From the NCBI GenBank assembly GCA_964595565.1, contig CAZQQX010000013.1, positions 1 through 46,710 of the forward strand: a stretch of DNA of 46,710 nt, in the 5' to 3' direction. How positions within the stretch are numbered: the stretch's first letter is position 1; each line of letters opens with the position of its first letter. Position numbers and translations under genes: made by a program. Source of the stretch: JAQVEM01 sp964595565 (GTDB lineage Bacteria > Actinomycetota > Humimicrobiia > Humimicrobiales > Humimicrobiaceae). The notes beneath the pieces were generated by a model. It searched no databases. It saw only the letters and a program-made list of their open reading frames with translations, and was not told the origin of the DNA. Shown here piece after piece: positions 34,357 to 42,792 of the stretch.

Positions 34357-36810
34357 CTACTGTATTGTAGTAGCCTGATCAAAATCCGGTGTTTTTCCCA
34401 TGGCCGATTTTCCAGCAGGGACTTTTATCTCTTTAGTTTTTTTATTATTTGATTTTAAAGGATATTTCTCAATTGTGTGCTTGATAACATCATCAATATT
34501 TTCTACGAATTCAAGTTTTAACCCTTTAAGTATATTCGCGGGTATATCATCAATATCCTTTCTATTTTTTTCGGGCAATACAACTTTTTTAAGTCCTGCT
34601 CTTTTTGCAGCTAAAAGTTTTTCCTTGAGCCCGCCTACTGGGAGAACCCTTCCTCTTAGAGTTATTTCCCCTGTCATACCCACGTCTCTTAATACAGGTA
34701 TTCCAGTAAATGCCGATATCAGTGACGAAGTAATGGAAACCCCCGCTGATGGCCCATCTTTGGGAATTGCTCCTGCCGGGACGTGAATATGTATATCAGA
34801 TTTATCAAATAACTTCTCATCTATCCCGAAAGATTTTGCTTTTGAGTGTATATAACTTATGGCAGCTTTTGCGGACTCCTGCATTACGTCGCCCAGCTTA
34901 CCGGTAAGTATTAATTTACCACTTCCTCCATAGTAGGTGGATTCAATGAGTAATATGTCTCCGCCGACCGGGGTGTAAGCAAGACCGGTAGCAACCCCCA
35001 CTCTATTTTTATCTTCTATTTCGCTGGGTAAAACTTTTGAGACGCCCAGGTAGTTTCTTACTTTTTCAGAATTGATTTCTCTTGAATATTTTTTCTTTTC
35101 GACAATCTCCCTGGCAACTTTTTTGAATATGTTTGCTATTTCACGTTCCAGGTTCCTTACACCGGCTTCTCTGGTATATTCTTCTATTATTGTCAGTATA
35201 GCATCCTCATTTAATTTTATATTGTATTTTTCTATTCCCTGCTCTTTTAGTTGTTTGGGGATTAAGAATTTTGCTGCTATATGAACCTTTTCCTCGGAGC
35301 TGTAACCCGGTATTTCAATAACCTCCATTCTGTCTCTGAGCGCTGGGTGTATGGTATCCAGTATATTTGCTGTGGTTATGAACATTACATTTGATAAATC
35401 AAATGGGACTTCAAGATAATGGTCCCTGAATGAGTTGTTTTGTTCGGGATCAAGTACTTCAAGGAGAGCAGATGACGGGTCTCCCCTGTAATCTGCACCC
35501 ACTTTATCAACCTCATCAAGCATAAATACCGGGTTGCTTGTTCCTACCTGAGTAAGGCCCTGAATAATTCTTCCCGGGAGTGCCCCTACATATGTTCTTC
35601 TGTGACCTCTAATTTCGGCTTCATCTCTTATGCCACCGATTGACATTCTTATAAATTTTCTTCCCAATGACTTGGCTATAGATTGCCCCAGTGAAGTTTT
35701 GCCGACACCCGGAGGACCAACAAAACACAATATAGGGCCTTTAGTTGTTTTACCTTTTAATTTTCTTACGGCCAGGTAATCCAGTATGTGAGTTTTAACT
35801 TTTTCGAGGTCATAATGGTCGCCATCCAGTATTTTACTTGCCTTTTTTAGGTCCAGGATATCTTTAGTTTTTTCAGACCAGGGGACATCAAGCATCCATT
35901 CAACGTAAGTTCTAATATAAGAATGCTCGGGTGACATACTCGGAATATTCTCCAGTCTTTGAATCTCTTTTAGAACCTTATCTTTTGCTTCTCCGGGTAG
36001 TTTTTTCTTATGTAATTTCTTTTCCAGGTCTTTGGTGAGGGCAATGGATTCATCAAATTCACCCAGCTCGTTTTTGATTGCTTTTAACTGCTGGCGCAGG
36101 TAATATTCTCTTTGAGTTTTGCCTACTTCTTTCTGGACCTTGTCTCTTATCTGGGACTGGACTTCAAATTTCTTGAGTTCTTCGCCGAGATATTCTGTTA
36201 ATTTCTTCAATCTAATTTTTATATTAGTTTCTTCAAGTATTTTTTGTTTTTCTCTGGTGCTTGATAACAGATAAGAAGCAAACAGGTCAGTCTGAACTTC
36301 TATCCTGGAGATATTAGTTGCCGCTACTACAAAAGCTGTAGGGAGCGGGATGCCAAGCTGGATGAATTTTTCAACCTGCAGCCTGACAGTAGTATTGAGT
36401 TTTTCTGATTCTTCATCTTCGGTTAAAGGTATTTCTTCAAGTGCTTCTGTTGTTACTCTGAAATATGGCTCGGTCTGCGTATAGTTTTTTATCATTACTC
36501 GTGAAATACCCTCTACAATGCACTTAACCTCATTTTTAGATATATCCGATACCTGTTTTATGGCACATACTGTTCCAACTTCATATAAATCTTCTTTATT
36601 TACATCCTCTTTATTCTCTTCTTTTTGTGCCACAACAACTATAATATTATGTTCTCTGGAGGCGGTCCTGACTGCATCCAGAGATTTTTTCCTCCCTACT
36701 ATTAGTGGTGTTGCAAGGAATGGAAAAACTACACTGTTTTTTAAAGAAAGAAGCGGAAGTTCTTCCGGTATCTTTATTTTCTCTTTATCAAAATTTTTTT
36801 CTTCTGCCAT
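34357..36810 (-). CDS. lon: ATP-dependent Lon protease
   Basis: Lon degrades misfolded and selected regulatory proteins in the cytoplasm. The 817 residues show the N-terminal LON substrate domain (about 15-215), an AAA+ module with Walker A GPPGVGKT (365-372) and DEVDK (432-436), and the C-terminal protease with the dyad S688 in KDGPSAG and K731 in GGLKEK, 43 residues apart as in E. coli Lon. A short hydrophilic tail of about 35 residues follows. AGGAG lies 11 bases before the ATG. The leader from the likely promoter is about 225 bases and begins with a perfect palindrome. Confidence 0.97.
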   Translation of the reverse strand: MAEEKNFDKEKIKIPEELPLLSLKNSVVFPFLATPLIVGRKKSLDAVRTASREHNIIVVVAQKEENKEDVNKEDLYEVGTVCAIKQVSDISKNEVKCIVEGISRVMIKNYTQTEPYFRVTTEALEEIPLTEDEESEKLNTTVRLQVEKFIQLGIPLPTAFVVAATNISRIEVQTDLFASYLLSSTREKQKILEETNIKIRLKKLTEYLGEELKKFEVQSQIRDKVQKEVGKTQREYYLRQQLKAIKNELGEFDESIALTKDLEKKLHKKKLPGEAKDKVLKEIQRLENIPSMSPEHSYIRTYVEWMLDVPWSEKTKDILDLKKASKILDGDHYDLEKVKTHILDYLAVRKLKGKTTKGPILCFVGPPGVGKTSLGQSIAKSLGRKFIRMSIGGIRDEAEIRGHRRTYVGALPGRIIQGLTQVGTSNPVFMLDEVDKVGADYRGDPSSALLEVLDPEQNNSFRDHYLEVPFDLSNVMFITTANILDTIHPALRDRMEVIEIPGYSSEEKVHIAAKFLIPKQLKEQGIEKYNIKLNEDAILTIIEEYTREAGVRNLEREIANIFKKVAREIVEKKKYSREINSEKVRNYLGVSKVLPSEIEDKNRVGVATGLAYTPVGGDILLIESTYYGGSGKLILTGKLGDVMQESAKAAISYIHSKAKSFGIDEKLFDKSDIHIHVPAGAIPKDGPSAGVSITSSLISAFTGIPVLRDVGMTGEITLRGRVLPVGGLKEKLLAAKRAGLKKVVLPEKNRKDIDDIPANILKGLKLEFVENIDDVIKHTIEKYPLKSNNKKTKEIKVPAGKSAMGKTPDFDQATTIQ

Positions 36811-37006
36811 TAAGCTTTCAACTCCTATTTATTTATTATATATACATTTTACACTAATATAATTATTTTTTTATATTTTATCTACACCCCATGAATCCGG
36901 GTATTATCAAAAATATAATTATAAAAAACCTATATTGTTGTTATTTCTCTTTAATTATAACAAAATTTTTCTGACATTACAAAAATCATTTTCATTAATT
37001 AGTAAA

Positions 37007-37035
37007 ATTGTATTTCACTTAAAGTGAAATACAAT
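37007..37035. promoter_or_regulatory. Perfect 29-bp palindrome, candidate operator at the lon promoter
   Basis: ATTGTATTTCACTT, a single central A, and the exact reverse complement (37007-37020, 37021, 37022-37035). On the minus strand it begins 5 bases past the -10 box of the likely lon promoter, over the predicted start of transcription. It is too AT-rich for a good terminator. It does not match CIRCE, HAIR or CtsR sites. Confidence 0.7.
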
Positions 37036-37040
37036 ATATT

Positions 37041-37069
37041 TTTATAAACTATTTAACTGTAAATGTCAA
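37041..37069 (-). promoter_or_regulatory. Likely lon promoter
   Basis: On the minus strand TTGACA (37069-37064), 17 bases, TATAAA (37046-37041). The predicted start near 37034 lies in the palindrome. The only gene downstream on this strand is lon. Confidence 0.6.
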
Positions 37070-37138
37070 ATTTTTATGGGCCGGGTAAGGGGATTATGTC
37101 TATCTCTAATATTAGTATAGTTTAATATAAGGGGTGAT

Positions 37139-37501
37139 TTAATAACCTAATTTTCTTAATTGTTTATCATCAAGACCAAAATAATGTCCTAATTCATGAA
37201 GAACGACTCTTCTTATATTTTTTTCAAGTTCCCGGTCATTTCTACTTATTTCTTCAAGCGCTTTTTTATATATGGTAATTTTGTCCGGGAAAATGAATAT
37301 TTTTCCCGGTCTTTTTGTGGCAGGAAGGCCCTGATAGAGGCCAAGGGTGTATTTTCTGGTGGTGCTTTTATTGTTCTTCAAAATTGAATCTATGTTTCCA
37401 TCTTCAATAACAATACCAAGGTTTTTTATTTTCTCTTTGAATCTATCAGGAAGATTTTCAAGAGTGTCCAGTATTATTTCCTCAAACTTTTTTTTATCCA
37501 T
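37139..37501 (-). CDS. Zincin-fold metallopeptidase family protein (DUF1025, Zincin_1 type)
   Basis: The 120-residue protein ends with the motif HELGHYFGLDD near residues 105-115, i.e. HExxHxxGxxD. This is the family of short predicted zinc proteases frequent in Actinobacteria and some other monoderms. There is no signal peptide; a cytoplasmic place is likely and no substrate is known. It is divergent from the GalT-like gene and upstream of lon. Confidence 0.87.
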   Translation of the reverse strand: MDKKKFEEIILDTLENLPDRFKEKIKNLGIVIEDGNIDSILKNNKSTTRKYTLGLYQGLPATKRPGKIFIFPDKITIYKKALEEISRNDRELEKNIRRVVLHELGHYFGLDDKQLRKLGY

Positions 37502-37613
37502 TTTTTTTAAAAATAAAAATTGTTACGGAAAGATGATATATTTATATTTACATTAAGCATAAAATACCATAAAAATAATTATATATGAATATTTGAAGGG
37601 GGTTATTGTAAAG

Positions 37614-38621
37614 ATGTCTGTTATAAGACAGGATATTACAACTAAAGACTGGACAATATTTGCCATAGATAGATCGAAAAGGCCCAGCGATTTTAAGGAA
37701 ATAAAAGAAAAAAAAGTTATAAAAAAGTTTGACAGAAACTGTCCTTTTTGCAGGGGGAATGAAAAGATGACTCCGGAAGATATTATGTCCATAAAGAATA
37801 AAAATGGCGATTGGATGATAAGGGTGGTTCCAAATAAATTTCCAATTCTCAAACCAGGGGAAATTGAAAAATGTGGCGATTACAAGCAAATCAATGGACC
37901 ATATTTTGAAGTTAATGGAATAGGTAATCATGAAGTAATTATAGAATCACCGGAGCATAACGAGAATTTATGTCACCTGAGTCTCGGGCAGGTTAAAAAA
38001 ATAATAGAAATATACAAAACAAGATTTATAGAATTGAGTGAGAATAAAGGCTGTCAGCTGGTAGTTATCTTCAGAAACCACGGGAATAAGGCAGGCACTT
38101 CGCTGGTGCATCCGCATTCGCAGCTTGTTGCCATTCCATTTATACCTGCTTTTATAAGAAGTAAGTTTTACGAGTCAGAAAGGTATTTTGATGATTACGG
38201 AGAATGTGTTTATTGCAAAATGATAGCATATGAAAAGAAAATAAAAAAAAGAATTATTTATGAAAATGAAGATTTTATTTCTATAGCGCCTTATGCTTCT
38301 GTCGTCCCGTACAATATTTTGATTTTACCGAAAGCGCATCAGGCATGCTTCGCCCAGATTCCGGAAGCAGCGATTGAAAATTTTGCATCCGTTTTAATAA
38401 TTACATTAAAGAAGCTATATAATTTGCTGGATAATCCAGATTACAATTATATAATAGACAGTGCCTCATTTGAACAGATAGGCAACAGGCATTATCATTG
38501 GCATCTTGAAATCCTGCCCCGATTGATAACCAGGGCCGGGTTTGAAATTGGTTCCGGAATTAATGTAAATACTGTTTTACCCGAAGAGTGCGCAAAATTA
38601 TTGAGAGAAGAAAGGATTTAA
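37614..38621 (+). CDS. GalT-like sugar-1-phosphate nucleotidyltransferase (HIT superfamily)
   Basis: Enzymes of this family move UMP (or AMP) between sugar phosphates, as galactose-1-phosphate uridylyltransferase does. The 335-residue protein has CPFC (about 44-47) and CVYC (about 198-201), which may bind zinc or iron, and the active site HPHSQ (166-170) with the nucleophile H168. A second HYHWHLEILPR motif lies near 285. No other Leloir gene is near, and ADP-glucose or other sugar phosphates are possible substrates. ATG 37614 is chosen over a TTG at 37593 because GAAGGGGG lies between them. Confidence 0.82.
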   Translation: MSVIRQDITTKDWTIFAIDRSKRPSDFKEIKEKKVIKKFDRNCPFCRGNEKMTPEDIMSIKNKNGDWMIRVVPNKFPILKPGEIEKCGDYKQINGPYFEVNGIGNHEVIIESPEHNENLCHLSLGQVKKIIEIYKTRFIELSENKGCQLVVIFRNHGNKAGTSLVHPHSQLVAIPFIPAFIRSKFYESERYFDDYGECVYCKMIAYEKKIKKRIIYENEDFISIAPYASVVPYNILILPKAHQACFAQIPEAAIENFASVLIITLKKLYNLLDNPDYNYIIDSASFEQIGNRHYHWHLEILPRLITRAGFEIGSGINVNTVLPEECAKLLREERI

Positions 38622-39119
38622 GAAATTTTTAAAAAAATATGGATAATGCTACCCGGGCCTTTTCTTTTAAGGATGTTATTGTAAATACCGGCTCTGTTTA
38701 AATTCCCGGGTGTGCTTTTATTGGCCCGAAATATCACCATCTGACAGTGGCACCAAAGCCTGTCCTGCTTCCTACCTGAATAAGAGCCCTGAATATTTTT
38801 TTTATTATCCTTTTACTCCTTGAAATAAATGCTCTCATGCTAACCTTTATATTTTATTTAAATTTTACAGTAGCAAAATAAAGGTTACCGGTTTGTTTTA
38901 TTATTATTACAAGACCTAAAAGTGACTGAAATAATGCGTTTGTAGTATTAGATTACAATTTCCAGTAATAATTATAACACATTGGTATCAGGATTATAAT
39001 TGTTTATTTATTTTTTTTAAAAGATTTTATGATAGAGTTTCAACCTTTTAAAAATCTGCAGAGCGCTTGTTTTCAGGCTTTTAAAAATAGTATTTCCTTA
39101 AACTTTTCAGGTAAAAACC
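38622..39119. other. 500-base convergent spacer with a GC-richer, structured patch
   Basis: Bases 38645-38790 are clearly richer in G and C than the flanks and hold several complementary segments: CGGGCC (38654-38659) with GGCCCG (38722-38727), and GACAG (38743-38747) with CTGTC (38760-38764). No reading frame of note exists on either strand. An unrecognised structured RNA or 3' regulatory region is possible. The part from 38820 to 39119 is AT-rich and shows nothing. Confidence 0.4.
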
Positions 39120-40592
39120 TTATGATACCGACCTGAAATGAACACCGACTAAAGAAAAGCCGATAGCGTAAGGGAAAAGAGATGGACGTCTAAAGAGACT
39201 CCAGAAAATTAAATTCCAGAAGTATCTTCTGCCTCTTTGTTTTATACCATTTAACCATATTGAGGCAATAAATGCCCTTATATGATACATTCTGAGCCTG
39301 GGCATTTTTGTCTTTATTGGTCTGTACTCCCTTAAAAAAGTTTTAATTCTCTTATAATAAGCTTTTGGAGAATAGATTGTAGCCGAAATCTTTTTAAAAC
39401 CATCTATGAGCACGTTTTTATCCATTTTTGGGATAAAGTTTAAACTAGAAATTTTTGTATTATTACCTGTCCCGCTGCTTATCAACCTTTTGGCTTTTTC
39501 TAATCTCTGGTAAAGCCTGGTCTTTGGCAATGCGTTAAGAATGCTGACCATAGCGGTAACAATTCCACTTTGCTGGATAAATTCTATCTGACGCTGGAAG
39601 ATGGAAGTTTTATCGCTATCAAAACCAACAATGAAGCCTGCCTGGACTTCCATGCCTTTATTTTGAATGGTCCTTACGGATTCTATCAAATCCCTGTTTT
39701 TATTCTGGAACTTACCGCATTCTTCAAGGCTGTCGGAGTCAGGTGTTTCAATCCCCACAAAAACAGATGTAAAGCCTGCTTCCACCATTAATTTCATAGC
39801 TTCTTCATCGTCTGCGAGATTAATTGATGCCTGAGTATTAAAGCTAAAGGGATACTTTTTGCTTTTCTGCCACTCTATAATTGCCGGCAAATATACTCTT
39901 TTAAGCAAGCCCTTTTTTCCTATAAAATTATCATCTACAAAAAAAACGCCTGCTCTCCAGCCACGTTTATACAATGCTTCAAGCTCTTTTATTAATTGTT
40001 CCTTACTTTTTAACCGTGGTACTCTTCCATTTAAAAGTCCAACATCACAGAATTCACAGTTAAAAGGACAGCCTCTTGAAAGCTGTACACACAGGGAATT
40101 ATAATTTTTTACACTGACAAGGCTCCAGTCGGGGACAGTAGTATTTTTAATATCAGGGAATTCTTTGTTTGAGTACATCTTTTTAGGCGTACCCTTTTTT
40201 AAATCTTCAACTAATTCCGGAAAGGTTTCTTCTGCTTCACCCAGAAAGATATGGTCGGCGTCAGTAAATTCTTCCCAGCCGGTGGTAAAGAGTGGACCTC
40301 CCACTACTACAGGTTTATTGAATTTTTTTATTTTATCTATAACTCTTCTTGAGGAATCTTTTTGTATAATCATTGCACTTATGAAGATATAATCAGCCCA
40401 TTTTATATGTTCATCTTTTAATATTTCAGTGTTCATATCAATTAATTTCCTATCCCATTCTACGGGCAGCATTGCCCCGATAGTAAGGAGGCCAAGCGGT
40501 GGATATGCAGCTTTCTTACCCAGGATTTTAATTATTCTGTTAAAGCTCCAGAAAGTGTCCTCGTAATCAGGATATACAAGTAAAATTTTCAT
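39120..40592 (-). CDS. B12-binding radical SAM protein with DUF4070-like C-terminus
   Basis: The 490-residue protein has an N-terminal cobalamin-binding-like domain (about 1-135), a radical SAM core with the cluster motif C175-x3-C179-x2-C182 (CPFNCEFC) and a C-terminal region of about 150 residues like that of hopanoid C-2 methylase HpnP and other class B radical SAM methylases. The B12 domain lacks an obvious DxHxxG, as in many class B members. The substrate is unknown; lipids or tetrapyrroles are possibilities from the family. ATG 40592 is chosen over TTG 40598. Confidence 0.82.
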   Translation of the reverse strand: MKILLVYPDYEDTFWSFNRIIKILGKKAAYPPLGLLTIGAMLPVEWDRKLIDMNTEILKDEHIKWADYIFISAMIIQKDSSRRVIDKIKKFNKPVVVGGPLFTTGWEEFTDADHIFLGEAEETFPELVEDLKKGTPKKMYSNKEFPDIKNTTVPDWSLVSVKNYNSLCVQLSRGCPFNCEFCDVGLLNGRVPRLKSKEQLIKELEALYKRGWRAGVFFVDDNFIGKKGLLKRVYLPAIIEWQKSKKYPFSFNTQASINLADDEEAMKLMVEAGFTSVFVGIETPDSDSLEECGKFQNKNRDLIESVRTIQNKGMEVQAGFIVGFDSDKTSIFQRQIEFIQQSGIVTAMVSILNALPKTRLYQRLEKAKRLISSGTGNNTKISSLNFIPKMDKNVLIDGFKKISATIYSPKAYYKRIKTFLREYRPIKTKMPRLRMYHIRAFIASIWLNGIKQRGRRYFWNLIFWSLFRRPSLFPYAIGFSLVGVHFRSVS

Positions 40593-41017
40593 TATCAATC
40601 TTCTCTTTTCTTTTTTTAGTTTGTCAGTTTATTTTATGTATGGTTATCATACTAAAATATTAGATTATTATTGTAAAGTAGTACGAATTTTTAAAAATAT
40701 TTTTAAAACTACTTTTTAATAATATTTTTTTGCCTTAGTTACTAAAACGAAATTTTTTAGATTAGGTTACAAAATATTTTTATACAGGTTTGTATAATAA
40801 TACAAAAGGACACTGCGGTTATCATTATTGTTATTAAAATACTAAGTGGTATTTTTATATTTTTCGGTTAATTAACCATATTGTAAAAAATAAGTAACAA
40901 ACAGAAAGGTAAAAAAATTATTGACTTTATGTATATAATAGTATACATTATGATTATATTTATATACATATTGGTTTTTATTATACAGAGAGCTATCAAT
41001 ACCGGGTAAAAATATAT
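40593..41017. other. 425-base divergent intergenic region
   Basis: The region is extremely AT-rich. It holds the promoter and operator-like repeat of the Xre gene (40921-40949) near its right end and must hold the promoter of the radical SAM gene on the other strand, for which I see no strong consensus. Nothing else is recognised. Confidence 0.5.
40921..40949 (+). promoter_or_regulatory. Promoter with embedded inverted repeat upstream of the Xre gene
   Basis: TTGACT (40921-40926) with TACATT (40944-40949) after 17 bases, or TATACA after 15. The perfect repeat ATGTATA-N6-TATACAT (40929-40948) fills the spacer and runs into the -10, a common layout for autoregulated small Xre repressors. Confidence 0.5.
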
Positions 41018-41242
41018 ATGTCAATAGTGAGAAAGATAAAACTCAGTAATAATTTAAGAAAATGTCGGTTTGAGCACAATGAAATTTCCCAGCAGGAACT
41101 GGCAAATGTGGTCGGTGTGACCAGGCTTACTATTCATTCTATAGAAAAAGGTAAATTTAACCCTTCTGTTCTGCTTGCGTTAAAGATAGCTAAATTCTTT
41201 AAAAAACCTGTGGATGAAATTTTTTATCTTGATAGGGATTAA
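41018..41242 (+). CDS. Small Xre-family transcriptional regulator
   Basis: The 74-residue protein is a lone helix-turn-helix domain with QQELANVVGVTRLTIHSIEKGKFNPS (about 24-49), close to YozG-like regulators that sit upstream of membrane-protein genes. A DEIFYLDRD tail ends it. It is 30 bases ahead of the membrane-protein gene, and may control itself through the repeat in its promoter. Confidence 0.88.
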   Translation: MSIVRKIKLSNNLRKCRFEHNEISQQELANVVGVTRLTIHSIEKGKFNPSVLLALKIAKFFKKPVDEIFYLDRD

Positions 41243-41272
41243 ATTAAAGATTGAGCAAAGGAGAGTAAGAAA

Positions 41273-42187
41273 ATGAAGAAATTGTTAGGAATGAGTAATA
41301 ATACTGCCCTGATTTTATGTTTAATTTCAACGGTGGGGCTCATATCCACAAATATTTTTTTTCTGGTGCTGAGAGAAAGAATTATTAATCTGCAGGATGT
41401 TGAGGGCTTTTTAAATGTTTTTTCTGTTCCTGTTGCACTGGTGTATATCATTTCTGGTATTTCCCACCTGGCGGCTATATTTGCTTTAATTTTGCAGTTA
41501 AATTTTTTCAAACGGGATAATTTTCTGCGTGCTTTTTTATTTTTTTCCGGGATAATTTCTCTTCTGATGTTATTCGGAGACTTTGCGCTGGTAAGTGATA
41601 TCTCAAAGGAATATATTTTTGGGTTACCTGATGAGTTCATTATACTTTTTTTTAGTCAGGCGCTTCATTTTCTTTTTTATGTTCTTATGATTATTCTATT
41701 TGTGGTAACCAATAAAAATATATTTGTTGAAAAAGAAGAAATAGTTTTGAAGGATGATTCAATATTTATAAATGCACAATATATAGGAATATTAAGTGGA
41801 ATTTCCGGTCTTATTCTTATTATAACTTTTTCTTTATTATATCTAACACTATATGAATTACCATCATGGGCGGTGGATGCCGGGATTATTATCATAAGTC
41901 TGATAGCTGTAATACCATATTTAGCAATAGTCATGTACTGGTTAATAATAAAGTTGAAGGAAGGAATAAGTGAGTGGTATGATGAGAAGCAGTATCAGGA
42001 TATTGCAAGGGCAGGTTTAATTACCCTTATAATATCCATAACTGTAATGGCTGCAATTTTTGTGGGCCAGTATTTTATAACCGCCCTAAGCTTTTTTAAT
42101 GAAATATGGTTTCCTTTTTACATATTTCTGATACTTGTGCTGTTCTCAACATATACTTTATATTTCAATAAAAAAGTTTCCAACTAA
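41273..42187 (+). CDS. Integral membrane protein, about eight helices, function unknown
   Basis: The 304-residue protein shows hydrophobic segments near 10-32, 50-72, 82-102, 123-145, 170-190, 200-222, 245-268 and 275-296. I see no transporter or enzyme signature. An AAAGGAG site precedes the ATG. Pairing of a small Xre regulator with a multi-helix protein is common in monoderm bacteria. It lies in one unit with the Xre gene and probably the kinase gene after it. Confidence 0.72.
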   Translation: MKKLLGMSNNTALILCLISTVGLISTNIFFLVLRERIINLQDVEGFLNVFSVPVALVYIISGISHLAAIFALILQLNFFKRDNFLRAFLFFSGIISLLMLFGDFALVSDISKEYIFGLPDEFIILFFSQALHFLFYVLMIILFVVTNKNIFVEKEEIVLKDDSIFINAQYIGILSGISGLILIITFSLLYLTLYELPSWAVDAGIIIISLIAVIPYLAIVMYWLIIKLKEGISEWYDEKQYQDIARAGLITLIISITVMAAIFVGQYFITALSFFNEIWFPFYIFLILVLFSTYTLYFNKKVSN

Positions 42188-42205
42188 TCCGGGGTGATAT
42201 GAAGC

Positions 42206-42619
42206 GTGGAGGATAAAAGAAACAATAAAAATTCTTTCAAAAAAGAAATTATTTATCACAGGAGAACCCTGAGTTTCTCATTTAAGTATGCAGTCAGGGG
42301 TATAATCAGAGTCTTAAGGAGTGAAAGAAGTTTTAGAATCCAGCTGATAATAGCAGCTGTTTCTATAACTGCGTGTTTTTTATTTCATATTTCATCTACC
42401 GAGTGGCTATTTATCCTGCTCATAATTTGTATAATCCTCTGCCTGGAAGTTATAAATACAGCTTTTGAGCTAATAATAGATATGGTTACCAGAGAGTATA
42501 GAAAAATTGCAGAGCGCGTGAAAGATATTGCCGCCGGTGCAGTTTTAATCGCCTCACTATTTGCGGTGGCTATCGGGTTAATTATTTTTATTCCTTACTT
42601 TGTAGAGCTTCTCCAGTAA
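42206..42619 (+). CDS. dgkA: Diacylglycerol/undecaprenol kinase (DgkA family)
   Basis: The 137-residue protein has a cytoplasmic N-terminus and three membrane helices with the family motif EVINTAFELIIDM (about 85-97) and ERVKDIAAGAVLIAS (about 106-120). In monoderm bacteria the family phosphorylates undecaprenol for wall synthesis. The start is GTG with GGGGTGA 8 bases ahead. It follows the membrane-protein gene by 18 bases. Confidence 0.9.
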   Translation: MEDKRNNKNSFKKEIIYHRRTLSFSFKYAVRGIIRVLRSERSFRIQLIIAAVSITACFLFHISSTEWLFILLIICIILCLEVINTAFELIIDMVTREYRKIAERVKDIAAGAVLIASLFAVAIGLIIFIPYFVELLQ

Positions 42620-42792
42620 TTAAAGAATCAGGCTGTTAAGTAAATATTTCTTATAATTTCTTATAAATATCACTATTATAAACAAAATTTTTTTTTAAAT
42701 AGCGATTATAATTTTAAAATTATATAGTGTAATATATGGTTATTTATATATAATAGAGCAGTAATTATTTAAGGAATAGATAGGGTAACAAT

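Noticed and set aside
38755..38795. SRP RNA domain IV on the minus strand (CAGG and GGAAGCAG words)
   Set aside because: The three base pairs closing the GGAA loop are missing and no SRP-like long stem surrounds it.
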